Origin: Jatrophihabitans_A sp035248685
Lineage (GTDB): Bacteria > Actinomycetota > Actinomycetes > Mycobacteriales > Jatrophihabitantaceae
Assembly: GCA_035248685.1 (NCBI GenBank)
Contig: DATFHF010000027.1
Coordinates: 1-64,000, forward strand
Reading direction: 5' to 3'
DNA: 64,000 nucleotides
Position numbers and translations under genes: made by a program. Each line of letters starts with the position of its first letter. The first letter of the stretch is position 1. Shown one piece after another: positions 26,264 through 34,705 of the stretch. Under the pieces are notes generated by a model. That model was not told the DNA's origin. It saw only the letters and a list, made by a program, of their open reading frames with translations, and searched no databases.

Positions 26264-27133
26264 ATGACCCAGCCTGCCAGCGGTGCAACCGTGACCGCCC
26301 CGGTCCTGGACCGGGACGCGGAGTCCGACGCTCCGAAACTCGCCTTCGAGGGGCGCACGCCGTACGTCGCCTACACCGACGCCGATGTGCTGACCGGCCT
26401 GGTGCACCCGAAGACCGACGAGCCGCTCGAGGTCACCTTCATCGTCGCCACCCAGATCATGGAGATGCACTTCAACCTGCTCATCCATGAATGGCGATTG
26501 GCGATCCGGGCGTTCGCCGATGACGACCTGTCGGCCGCGCTGGCCGCGCTCGGCCGGTCGGTGGTGGTCCAGGACAGCCTTATCCGGTCGTGGGATCTGC
26601 TCTCGGTGATGTCGCCGGTCCAGTACAACCGGTTCCGCGAGTCGCTGGGCAAGGCATCCGGATTCCAGTCCTTCAGCTACCGCGAGGTCGAGTTCCTGAT
26701 CGGCGCGAAGAATCCCCGGATGTTGACGCCGCATTCGGGCATGCCAGAGGTCCAGGCGCGGCTGCAGGCGGCGTTCGACCAGCCGTCGCTGTACGACGCG
26801 GCCCTTGCCTTCCTAGCGCGCCGCGGCCTGCCGGTGCCGGCCGACGTCACCAATCGGGACGTGCGCGAGCCCTGGGAGGAGGCTCGTCCCGAGGTGGTCG
26901 AGGTCTGGCGGACGGTGTACGGCGATGGCGAGTCGCCGCTGGCCGAGCTCGCCGAGCTGCTGACGGCGGTCGCCCAACGGCACACCAACTGGCGGTTCGT
27001 GCACTACACCGCGGTTCGCCGGATTCTCGGTGCCAAGCCAGGGACCGGCGGCTCGGCGGGACTGGTTTGGCTCAAGCGCACGGTGGATGCTCCGGTCTTC
27101 GTCGACCTGTGGGACGTCCGCAATGTCCTCTGA
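26264..27133 (+). CDS. kynA: Tryptophan 2,3-dioxygenase
   Basis: The heme enzyme opens the indole ring of L-tryptophan with O2 to give N-formylkynurenine. The 289-residue protein shows the substrate/heme region IVATQIMEMHFNLLIHEWRL, the signature QSFSYREVEFLIGAKN, and near the C-terminus GTGGSAGLVWLKRTVD. The open frame extends upstream to 26171, but that part is promoter sequence. The gene overlaps kynU by 11 bases. No kynurenine formamidase gene lies in the window, so the middle step must be done elsewhere or by a general amidase. Confidence 0.95.
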   Translation: MTQPASGATVTAPVLDRDAESDAPKLAFEGRTPYVAYTDADVLTGLVHPKTDEPLEVTFIVATQIMEMHFNLLIHEWRLAIRAFADDDLSAALAALGRSVVVQDSLIRSWDLLSVMSPVQYNRFRESLGKASGFQSFSYREVEFLIGAKNPRMLTPHSGMPEVQARLQAAFDQPSLYDAALAFLARRGLPVPADVTNRDVREPWEEARPEVVEVWRTVYGDGESPLAELAELLTAVAQRHTNWRFVHYTAVRRILGAKPGTGGSAGLVWLKRTVDAPVFVDLWDVRNVL

Positions 27134-28370
27134 ACCGTCCCGCGCCGATGCCGAACAGGCCGACGCTGCCGATGATCTGGCCGCGGTACGGGCCGATTTC
27201 CGATTGCCGGACGGGCTGATCTACCTGGACGGGAACTCGCTCGGCGCACTGCCCGGGTCGGTGCTGCCGGCGCTGCACGACGTCATCGAGCGGCAGTGGG
27301 GTGCCGACCTGATCACGTCCTGGAACGTCAACAACTGGTGGACGCTGCCCAGCCGGACCGGCGATCGGATCGGCGGGTTGGTGGGCGCCGCTGCCGGCCA
27401 GGTGATGTGTGGTGACTCCACCTCGGTGCAGCTGTTCCAAGCACTGGTCGCCGGCTGCCGGCTCCGGCCGGGCCGCTCGACACTCATCACCGACGGCGGC
27501 AACTTTCCCACCGACCAGTACCTCGCCGACTCGGTCGGACGGCTGCTGGGGCTGCGGGTGCTGCGGATCCACCCGTCGGAGCTGGCCGGCCAGTTGGCGC
27601 TGACCGGTTCGGACGTGGCGGTGGTGTCGTTGTCGCAGGTCGACTACCGGACCGGCGAGCTGTTCGACATCGCCGGCATCACCCAGGCGGTCCAGGACGC
27701 CGGCGCGATCATGCTGTGGGACGTGTGCCACTCGGCCGGGGCGCTGCCGGTCGAGTTAGACGCGGTCGGTGCCGACCTGGCGGTGGGCTGCACCTACAAG
27801 TACCTCAACGGTGGCCCCGGCTCGCCGGCGTTCATCTACGTCGCGCATCGCCATCAGCAGGCGGTGGAGTTGCCACTGACCGGCTGGCACGGACATCGGA
27901 CGCCGTTCGAGCTGGAGCAGAGCTATGTCCCGGCCGATTCCATCGAGCAAGCCCGGATCGGCACCCCGCCGCTGCTGTCGATGGCCGCGCTCTATTCGGC
28001 GCTGTCGGTGTTCGAGACGGTGGATCTGAAAGCGGTCCGGGCCAAGTCGTTGGCGTTGACCGAGCTGGTAATCGACTATGCCGAGCACCGGCTGGCTGGG
28101 TTCGGGGTCGAGGTGGTGACACCGCGTGCCGCCGAACGGCGAGGCTCGCAGGTGTCGTTGCGGATGCCGCAGGCCTACCAGGTCTGCCAAGCACTGATCG
28201 AGCGCGGCGTGATCGGCGACTTCCGGGCGCCGGATCTGCTGCGGCTGGGTTTCACCCCGCTGTACCTGCGCTATGTCGATGTCTTCGACGCGATGAGCTT
28301 GCTGGAGCAAGTGCTAGCCGATGGCAGCTACCGCGACCCCCGGTTCGCCGACCGCAACGCGGTTACCTGA
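27123..28370 (+). CDS. kynU: Kynureninase
   Basis: This PLP enzyme of about 415 residues hydrolyses kynurenine to anthranilate and alanine (or the 3-hydroxy form toward NAD). It has the N-terminal YLDGNSLGALP, the PLP aspartate region LWDVCHSAGALPVELDAVGA, and the Schiff-base lysine in GCTYKYLNGGPGSPAF. The ATG lies inside the last codons of kynA, so translation is coupled. The 3' end overlaps the convergent desaturase gene by eight bases. Confidence 0.95.
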   Translation: MSSEPSRADAEQADAADDLAAVRADFRLPDGLIYLDGNSLGALPGSVLPALHDVIERQWGADLITSWNVNNWWTLPSRTGDRIGGLVGAAAGQVMCGDSTSVQLFQALVAGCRLRPGRSTLITDGGNFPTDQYLADSVGRLLGLRVLRIHPSELAGQLALTGSDVAVVSLSQVDYRTGELFDIAGITQAVQDAGAIMLWDVCHSAGALPVELDAVGADLAVGCTYKYLNGGPGSPAFIYVAHRHQQAVELPLTGWHGHRTPFELEQSYVPADSIEQARIGTPPLLSMAALYSALSVFETVDLKAVRAKSLALTELVIDYAEHRLAGFGVEVVTPRAAERRGSQVSLRMPQAYQVCQALIERGVIGDFRAPDLLRLGFTPLYLRYVDVFDAMSLLEQVLADGSYRDPRFADRNAVT

Positions 28371-29355
28371 CATTGCCGCTGAGCTTCTCAGTGGCGCGGC
28401 GAGCGGCCAGCTTGTCGAAGCGTTCCCGCTTCGGCCAGCGGACGTCGGTGGCCCAGCCCAGCCGCTCGAACAGCCAGATGGTGCGGGCCGAAATGTCGAG
28501 CTGACCGCGGTCCACGCCGTGCCGGGCGCAGGTGGGGTCGGCGTGGTGGCTGTTGTGCCAGGACTCCCCCATGCTCAGGATTGCCAGCGGCCAGAAGTTG
28601 GCCGACCGGTCTCGGGAGGCGTACGGCCGCTCACCGACCATGTGACAGATCGAGTTGATCGACCAGGTGACGTGGTGCAGCAGGCAGATGCGGACCAGCG
28701 TCGCCCAGAAGAACGCGGTGATCGCGCCGGCCCAGGACCAGGTCAGCAGGCCGCCGAGCACCGCCGGGCCGAGCAGCGAGAAGGCGACCCAGAATGGGAA
28801 CTGCCGGTCCACCCGGACCAGATCCGGGTCGGCAAGCAGATCCGGGACGTACTTCTCCTGGTTGGTCTGCTCGGTATCGAACAGCCAGCCCACATGGGCG
28901 AACCAGAAACCTTTGGTCAGGCCGGCCACTGACTCGCCGAAGCGCCAGGGTGAGTGCGGATCCCCATCCCGGTCGGAGAACGCGTGGTGGCGGCGGTGAT
29001 CGGCCACCCACCGCAGGATCGGGCCTTCTATCGCCAGCGAGCCGGCGATAGACAACGCGATCTTCAATCCGCGACTGGCCTTGAAGGCGCCGTGGGTGAA
29101 GTACCGGTGATAGCCCACGGTCACGCCGAGCGAGGAAACCAGGTAGAAGACCGCGCCGATGACCAGGTCGGTCCAGCCAATCCCCCATCCCCAGGCGACC
29201 GGGATCGCCGCCAGCAGCGCCAGGAACGGGACGGCCACGAAGATGAACAGCGCGGTTTGCTCGCCACGGGCCTTGCTGCCCAGGATCATCGGCTTGCCGG
29301 CCGGCTGGGCGGCGCGCAGCGCCTGCATCGTCTGGTTGTCCTCGAGCATCGTCAT
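28363..29355 (-). CDS. Acyl-CoA/acyl-lipid delta-9-type fatty acid desaturase
   Basis: This integral membrane di-iron enzyme of 330 residues introduces a double bond in fatty acyl chains. Three histidine boxes are visible: HRYFTH, HRRHHAFSD and ESWHNSHHADP, plus LLHHVTWSINSICH. Hydrophobic helices surround them (FIFVAVPFLALLAAIPVAW). The ATG at 29355 was chosen because GAGGAA lies six bases upstream, although the frame is open further. It resembles DesA3-like actinobacterial desaturases. It needs an electron donor that is not adjacent. Confidence 0.92.
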   Translation of the reverse strand: MTMLEDNQTMQALRAAQPAGKPMILGSKARGEQTALFIFVAVPFLALLAAIPVAWGWGIGWTDLVIGAVFYLVSSLGVTVGYHRYFTHGAFKASRGLKIALSIAGSLAIEGPILRWVADHRRHHAFSDRDGDPHSPWRFGESVAGLTKGFWFAHVGWLFDTEQTNQEKYVPDLLADPDLVRVDRQFPFWVAFSLLGPAVLGGLLTWSWAGAITAFFWATLVRICLLHHVTWSINSICHMVGERPYASRDRSANFWPLAILSMGESWHNSHHADPTCARHGVDRGQLDISARTIWLFERLGWATDVRWPKRERFDKLAARRATEKLSGNVR

Positions 29356-29530
29356 CGGCTGTTCCTCACTGTTGTTGTGGAGCTCCTGACGAGTCCCGTA
29401 CCGACGGGCCCGACTCATGGCTACGCAAGCGTAACCTACGCAACCGTAACCATCAGCTCGCCACAGTGCCAACTTGGAGTGGCTAAGCTGGCGCGGTCGA
29501 GTGCTCGGTGACACGTTGTCCGGGTATCAG

Positions 29531-29606
29531 TGGGAGATGGGGTAATCGGCAGCCCGCCGGCCTTTGGAGCCGTGCAGTCTCGGTTCGAGTCCGAGTCTCC
29601 CAGCCA
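29531..29606 (+). tRNA. tRNA-Gln (anticodon TTG)
   Basis: A 76-nt cloverleaf can be drawn by hand. The acceptor TGGGAGA pairs with TCTCCCA, followed by discriminator G and encoded CCA. The D stem is GGG/CCC, the anticodon loop CTTTGGA places TTG at 29564-29566, and the T arm is CTCGG-TTCGAGT-CCGAG. It reads CAA (and CAG by wobble) codons. It ends four bases before the end of the immunity gene on the other strand. Confidence 0.95.
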
Positions 29607-29610
29607 GGAT

Positions 29611-29904
29611 TCAGCCCGCTTTCGCCTGCCTCATCCGGTCGGCGACAGCCAATAGCCACCCACGGTAGGTCCAACCGTCGGCCTCTATGTAGTAGCCGCA
29701 GCGGAGCTCCTCCAGGAGATGCTTCAAGTTCTCCTCTGACGGGTTCTCCTGCAGGATGCTGTTCACCTCGGCCGGCACGGCCGCAGCTAGTTGAGGTTCC
29801 TCCCGCACGAAATCGTTAACCACATCCCAGGGGTCAGAAAAATCATCCACCCAATCTTGATGGAAGTACATGTGCAGAAGCTCGCTGAGTCCCGGCAGGC
29901 TCAT
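29611..29904 (-). CDS. CdiI-type immunity protein
   Basis: The 97-residue acidic protein begins LPGLSELLHMYFHQDWVDDF and continues VVNDFVREEP, NPSEENLKHLLEELRCGYYI and YRGWLLAVADRMR. This is the pattern of the small CdiI_2-like immunity family found after contact-dependent and other polymorphic toxins. Its ATG overlaps the toxin stop (ATGA), the usual toxin-immunity arrangement, so it should bind and block the adjacent RNase-like tip. GC content is lower than the flanking genes, in line with recent acquisition with the toxin tip. It sits convergently against tRNA-Gln. Confidence 0.85.
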   Translation of the reverse strand: MSLPGLSELLHMYFHQDWVDDFSDPWDVVNDFVREEPQLAAAVPAEVNSILQENPSEENLKHLLEELRCGYYIEADGWTYRGWLLAVADRMRQAKAG

Positions 29905-31190
29905 AGCTCAGGAAATGCGGTATGGATGCGGTACTTCGCAGGCATGAGTGGATCCCTTCTCAGTCGGACTAAAACTCCGATGACATTGATAGGTTGATCG
30001 TGGCCTCTCACAAGAGTAATGCCAATCGGCCGTGCTGCCTTTCCAGACAATGCGAGAGTCCCCTTTCCTCCGGTCAACCACGAGTCAATCTCGGTCCGAT
30101 GTGATTCGAGCAAGTCCGAAATAGCGTTTTCAGCATGCTCCCGACTGTAGAAGCTAGACGAATACTTAAGGTGATCCTCACGTCGGAGTCGGTCTTCGAG
30201 AAAAGCTATGTCCTTGCCGACGTGTTTTTCCAGAGTGTGGCCACCGGCGGCTTCGTGTGCCGCCAGTCCGCCGCCGGGAACCAGCCGGCTGATTCCGTCC
30301 CGCTTCCCGATCGCCCGAGCAGCCCGGATCGCGGTAACACCCTGCTCGCCCTCGCGCACGAACCGGCCACCCGGTAGCGCCCCCAACGCGTCCAGGCCGA
30401 GCAGCCCGATACCGGCGCCGGGCTGGTGCTGGCCGGCCCGTACCGAGTCGGTTACCAGCTGCGCGGCAGACAGCACAGCCGCAGCGGTGAAGCAGGCGGC
30501 AGCCGCCGGCGGGCAGACCGCAAGCAGCACCAAGCCGGCTACCGCCAGCTCGCTGCCGAGGTTGCCCAGCGCCTGGGACAGGCCGGCCCACCCCGGATGC
30601 CTGATCAGCGGCGCCAGCGGCTCGGCCACGCTCAATACGTGGACGACGCCGTGGATCACGCCATGGGCCACGCTCGACCAGCCGTGCCGGTCCCGGTCGA
30701 TGGTCGAGGCCCGGCGCAGCCCCCGGATGCACTGCCACAGCGCCCGGTCCCATTCTTGCCACGCGTCGTCGAACCGGCGGGCGAGCATGCGCAACCGATC
30801 GTCCGCAGCCGGATCCACCGGACCGGCGGCCGAACAGCCATCGGCCAGCTGCCGGCGCAGGCCGGTGAGCTCCGGCTGGGCGCGGTCCAGCACGGCGGCG
30901 TAGCTCAGCAGCGCGGTGCCGTAAGCCTCGTACCTGGCCGACGCCAGCCCCAGCTGAGGCAGCTTTGCCTCCACCGAATGGGCGAAACTGCGCTGACCGG
31001 CACCCGACCAGGTCGGCCCAGCCGAGCCGGGCACGACCTGCGCGGCATCGGTCAGCCGACCGGACACCCGCCGCAGCTCAGCTGCCAGGCCACCAGCGCG
31101 AGCGGCCATCGCGCGCACCCCGGCCGAATCTCCGGACGGCAGTGGCCGCAGCAAACAACCCTGTGCGGCGGCGCGTCCCAGGCCTGACAT
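29901..31190 (-). CDS. Polymorphic toxin with WXG-like N-terminus and RNase A-like C-terminal domain
   Basis: The protein has 429 residues. The first 165 are helical with a WSG turn (PTWSGAGQRSF), like WXG100/LXG-type N-termini of type VII-exported effectors. A hydrophobic alanine-rich stretch (LAVAGLVLLAVCPPAAAACF, about residues 215-250) follows. From about residue 305 the tip reads LAAHEAAGGHTLEKHVGK, then SSFYSREHAENAISDLLES, SWLTGGKG and a terminal YRIHTAFPE. These match the CdiA-CT RNase A-like family, whose members cleave RNA; the HTLEKH histidine and the C-terminal Tyr/His/Thr region are the expected catalytic parts. The domain identity is from motif memory. Export by a type VII-like system is inferred, and no such system is in the window. 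The tip is much less GC-rich than the rest of the gene. Confidence 0.82.
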   Translation of the reverse strand: MSGLGRAAAQGCLLRPLPSGDSAGVRAMAARAGGLAAELRRVSGRLTDAAQVVPGSAGPTWSGAGQRSFAHSVEAKLPQLGLASARYEAYGTALLSYAAVLDRAQPELTGLRRQLADGCSAAGPVDPAADDRLRMLARRFDDAWQEWDRALWQCIRGLRRASTIDRDRHGWSSVAHGVIHGVVHVLSVAEPLAPLIRHPGWAGLSQALGNLGSELAVAGLVLLAVCPPAAAACFTAAAVLSAAQLVTDSVRAGQHQPGAGIGLLGLDALGALPGGRFVREGEQGVTAIRAARAIGKRDGISRLVPGGGLAAHEAAGGHTLEKHVGKDIAFLEDRLRREDHLKYSSSFYSREHAENAISDLLESHRTEIDSWLTGGKGTLALSGKAARPIGITLVRGHDQPINVIGVLVRLRRDPLMPAKYRIHTAFPEL

Positions 31191-31299
31191 GACCCGGGAC
31201 CCTAACCGGATTGGGTTCGGCGCCGACGAAAGTTATCCACAAGCTGGTGGCCGATAGCATCGCCGGTTGGCGCGGGCCGGTTCGGATAGGCTCGCGGCT

Positions 31300-32808
31300 G
31301 TGACCGCTCCTGTCGCGCCGGATGCGCGCAAGCCACTCACCGTCATCATCCTGGCCGCCGGAGAAGGTACCCGGATGAAGTCCGCGGCACTGCCGAAGGT
31401 GCTGCACGGCTTCGCCGGTCGGTCGCTGCTCGGGCACGCGTTGGCCGCCACCGCACAGCTGGCGGCGTCGCGCACCGCAGTGGTCATCGGGCATCGCCGG
31501 GACGAGGTCGCCCAGCACCTGACCGGCCTGGCGGCCGACGCTGTTCCGGTAGTGCAGGCCGAGCAGAACGGCACCGGGCATGCCGTGCGCATCGCGCTGG
31601 ACGAGCTGGAGCGGCTGGACGGCTCCCCGATCTCCGGCACCGTGCTGGTGCTGCCGGCCGACGCCCCCGGGCTACGCCCCGGCACCCTCGACGAACTGCT
31701 GGCCGAGCACCTGGAATCCGGCGCGGCCGCCACCCTGCTGACCAGCATCGTCGAGGATCCGACCGATTACGGCAGGGTGATCCGCGCCGGCGACCCGACT
31801 CGGCCGGCGGCCGTTCGCAAGGTGGTGGAACACCGGGACGCCACCGCGGACGAACTGCTGGTCGCCGAAGTGTCGGCCCTGGTTTACGCCTTCGACGCTG
31901 TCCTACTGCGGGACGCGGTGCGCCGGCTGAGCACTGACAACGCCCAGGGCGAGGAGTACCTGCCCGACGTGATCGGCATCTTCGTCGATGCCGGCCGGGA
32001 CGTTCGAGCCCGGCTGGCGCCGGCAACCGAGACCGCGGGCGTGAACGACCGGGTGCAGCTGGCGGCCGCGCACCGGGCCTACAACGACCGGTTGCTGGCA
32101 CAGCACATGCGCAACGGGGTGACCGTGATCGACCCGGCAACCACCTGGGTGGACGCCGACGTGGTGCTACAGGCCGATGTGGTGCTCCGACCGAACGTCC
32201 AACTGCACGGCAGCACCCGGGTGGAGACCGGCGCGGTGATCGGCCCGGACAGCACCCTTACCGACACCGTCGTCGGCCCGAACAGCGTGCTGCATCGGAC
32301 GGTCGCGGTCCAGGCGCAGATCGGGGCCGGCGTGACGGTGGGACCGTTCGCCTACCTGCGCCCGGGCACCGAGCTCGCCGACCAGGTACACATCGGAACC
32401 TACGTCGAGATCAAGGGATCCGATGTTGGCGTCGGCTCCAAGATTCCACACCTGAGCTATGTGGGTGACGCCAGCATCGGTGAGCACACCAACATCGGGG
32501 CCGCGTCGGTGTTTGTGAATTACGACGGCGTGCACAAGCACCGCTCGGTGATCGGCGACCATGCCCGCACCGGCGCGGACAACATGTTCGTCGCCCCGGT
32601 CAGCGTCGGCGACGGGGCCTACACCGCGGCCGGCTCGGTCATTGTGAGCGACGTGCCGCCCGGTGCGCTGGGGGTGGGACGCGCGAAGCAGCGCAACGTG
32701 GCAGGCTGGGTATTACGGAGGCGAGCTGGCACTGCCGCCGCCGAGGCAGCGCAAGCCGCGGCCACCAGAACCGAGCACAACGACGAGCGCGGGAGCAGCG
32801 AGGCATGA
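31300..32808 (+). CDS. glmU: Bifunctional GlmU: GlcN-1-P acetyltransferase and GlcNAc-1-P uridyltransferase
   Basis: GlmU makes UDP-GlcNAc for peptidoglycan and other glycans. The N-terminal pyrophosphorylase domain has VIILAAGEGTRMKSA and EQNGTGHAVRIAL. The C-terminal left-handed beta-helix acetyltransferase domain shows hexapeptide repeats and YVEIKGSDVGVGSKIPHLSY. The GTG at 31300 (502 residues) was chosen over the TTG at 31267. A TAGGCT at 31287-31292 lies seven bases before it, suggesting leaderless mRNA. The ATGA overlap with prs means the two are coupled, as in mycobacteria. Confidence 0.96.
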   Translation: MTAPVAPDARKPLTVIILAAGEGTRMKSAALPKVLHGFAGRSLLGHALAATAQLAASRTAVVIGHRRDEVAQHLTGLAADAVPVVQAEQNGTGHAVRIALDELERLDGSPISGTVLVLPADAPGLRPGTLDELLAEHLESGAAATLLTSIVEDPTDYGRVIRAGDPTRPAAVRKVVEHRDATADELLVAEVSALVYAFDAVLLRDAVRRLSTDNAQGEEYLPDVIGIFVDAGRDVRARLAPATETAGVNDRVQLAAAHRAYNDRLLAQHMRNGVTVIDPATTWVDADVVLQADVVLRPNVQLHGSTRVETGAVIGPDSTLTDTVVGPNSVLHRTVAVQAQIGAGVTVGPFAYLRPGTELADQVHIGTYVEIKGSDVGVGSKIPHLSYVGDASIGEHTNIGAASVFVNYDGVHKHRSVIGDHARTGADNMFVAPVSVGDGAYTAAGSVIVSDVPPGALGVGRAKQRNVAGWVLRRRAGTAAAEAAQAAATRTEHNDERGSSEA

Positions 32809-33785
32809 GCACCCTGAAGCTGGCCGGCCAGAAGAGCATGACGTTGTTCTCCGGCAGGGCCTTTCCAGAGCTGGCCGAGGAGATCGCCCAGCATCTGCAC
32901 ACCGCGGTCACCCCGATGGCCGCCTTCGACTTCGCCAACGGTGAGATCTTCGTCCGTCCGGAGGAATCGGTGCGCGGATCGGATGCGTTTGTGATCCAGT
33001 CGCACACCGCGCCGATCAACCACTGGGTGATGGAAACCCTGATCCTGGTCGACGCGCTGAAGCGGGCCTCGGCCAAGCGCATCACGGTGGTCGCCCCGTT
33101 CTACCCGTACTCCCGGCAGGACAAGAAGCATCGCGGCCGCGAGCCGATCTCGGCCCGGCTGATCGCCGACCTGTTGAAAACCGCCGGGGCCGACCGGATC
33201 ATGTCGATCGACCTGCACACCGCCCAGATCCAGGGCTTCTTCGACGGCCCAGTGGATCACCTGTTCGCCTTGCCGTTGCTGGCCGAATACGTCGCCAAGA
33301 CCTACGCCGGGGAGCCATTGACGGTGGTCTCACCGGACACCGGACGGGTGCGGGCCGCCGAGCAGTGGGCGGACCGGATCGGCGGCGCGCCGATTGCCTT
33401 CATCCACAAGACCCGGGATCCGAGCGTGCCCAATCAGGTGGTGGCGAACCGGGTGGTCGGTGACGTCGCCGGCCGGTTGTGCATTTTGGCCGATGACATG
33501 ATCGACACCGCCAGCAGCGTGGTCAAGGCCGCCGACCTGCTCTACGAGTCCGGTGCTGCCGACGTGATCATCGCCGCCACCCACGCGATCTTCTCCGAGC
33601 CGGCCGCCGACCGGCTCAAGAACAGCCGGGTCCGCGAGGTAATCGTCACCAACACCCTGCCGATCCGGCCGGATCAGCAGTTCGACAAACTCACCGTTAT
33701 CTCCATCGCGCCGATGATCGCCCGCGCGATCAAGGAAGTGTTCGAGGACGGCTCGGTCACCAGCCTGTTCGACGGACGCAGCTAA
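32805..33785 (+). CDS. prs: Ribose-phosphate pyrophosphokinase
   Basis: The 326-residue class I enzyme makes PRPP from ribose 5-phosphate and ATP for nucleotide, His and Trp synthesis. Motifs include NGEIFVRPEESVRGSDAFVI, SRQDKKHRGREPISARLIAD, the metal/ATP site DLHTAQIQGFFDGPVDHL, and the PRPP loop DDMIDTASSVVKAADLL. The start overlaps glmU by four bases. It ends 11 bp before the convergent rsmA gene. Confidence 0.97.
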   Translation: MSTLKLAGQKSMTLFSGRAFPELAEEIAQHLHTAVTPMAAFDFANGEIFVRPEESVRGSDAFVIQSHTAPINHWVMETLILVDALKRASAKRITVVAPFYPYSRQDKKHRGREPISARLIADLLKTAGADRIMSIDLHTAQIQGFFDGPVDHLFALPLLAEYVAKTYAGEPLTVVSPDTGRVRAAEQWADRIGGAPIAFIHKTRDPSVPNQVVANRVVGDVAGRLCILADDMIDTASSVVKAADLLYESGAADVIIAATHAIFSEPAADRLKNSRVREVIVTNTLPIRPDQQFDKLTVISIAPMIARAIKEVFEDGSVTSLFDGRS

Positions 33786-33796
33786 CCCGGCTGCGG

Positions 33797-34642
33797 TTAT
33801 CGAGCCCGCGCCGCGGCGATCCGGGCGAACGCGTCCACGTCCAGGGTTTCGCCCCGCGCGGTCGGCTCCACGCCGGCTGCGATGAGCAACTCCTCGGCCA
33901 CTGCTGCCGAACCGGCCCAGCCGGCCAACGCGGTGCGCAGCATCTTGCGTCGTTGTGCGAAGGCCGCGTCGATCACCGCAAACACCTGATCGCGGTCGGC
34001 AGTCGGTGTCGGTGGGGCTGCCCGCTGGAATCGCACCAGTCCGGATTCCACATTAGGCACCGGCCAAAACACCGACCGAGGGACGAGGCCGACCCGGCGG
34101 GCCGGTCCGTACCAGGCCAGTTTGGCGCTCGGGACGCCGTAGCTCTTGGAGCCCGGAACGGCCGCCAACCGCTCGGCCACCTCCAGCTGCACCAGTATCA
34201 GGCCATGCCGGATGCTCTCGAAGGCGGCCAGCAGATTCAGCAGCACCGGAACCGCCACGTTGTACGGCAGGTTCGCCACTAGCGCGGTGGGCTGCGGGTT
34301 CGGCAGGTCACGCACCGCCAGCGCGTCCGCCTGGACGACGGTGAGCCGGTCGGCAGCGTCCGGTTGCAGCTGGGCCACCGTCCGCGGCAGCTGCTCGGCC
34401 AACCTGGCGTCGATCTCGATGGCGGTCAGCCGGCTACCGGTCGCCAGCAGGCCGAGGCTGAGCGAACCCAGGCCGGGACCGACCTCGAGGACATGCTCAC
34501 CCGGTGCCAGTTCGGCCGTCCGAACGATCCGCCGGATCGTGTTGGGGTCGTGTACGAAGTTCTGGCCGAGCGTCTTGGTAGGACGGATCCCCAGCCGGCC
34601 GGCCAGCTCACGGACCTGTACCGGACCCAGCAGTTCGCTCAC
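33797..34642 (-). CDS. rsmA: 16S rRNA dimethyladenosine transferase
   Basis: The SAM-dependent enzyme dimethylates two adjacent adenosines at the 3' end of 16S rRNA. The 281-residue protein has TKTLGQNFVHDPNTIRRIV, the SAM loop VLEVGPGLGSLSLGLLA, and the catalytic NLPYN (ALVANLPYNVAVPVLL). GTG 34642 is the likely start. It lies just downstream of the two rpf-like genes in the same direction, the rpfB-ksgA order known from M. tuberculosis. Confidence 0.96.
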   Translation of the reverse strand: MSELLGPVQVRELAGRLGIRPTKTLGQNFVHDPNTIRRIVRTAELAPGEHVLEVGPGLGSLSLGLLATGSRLTAIEIDARLAEQLPRTVAQLQPDAADRLTVVQADALAVRDLPNPQPTALVANLPYNVAVPVLLNLLAAFESIRHGLILVQLEVAERLAAVPGSKSYGVPSAKLAWYGPARRVGLVPRSVFWPVPNVESGLVRFQRAAPPTPTADRDQVFAVIDAAFAQRRKMLRTALAGWAGSAAVAEELLIAAGVEPTARGETLDVDAFARIAAARAR

Positions 34643-34705
34643 ACCCGAGAGTGTGCCGTAGCGGCCAATGCCGGAAAACCCAAGCCTACGCGGATCCTGG
34701 TCGGC

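Noticed and set aside
29531..31300. Attachment-site duplication around the toxin module
   Set aside because: I looked for a second copy of the tRNA-Gln 3' end beyond the toxin gene and saw none.
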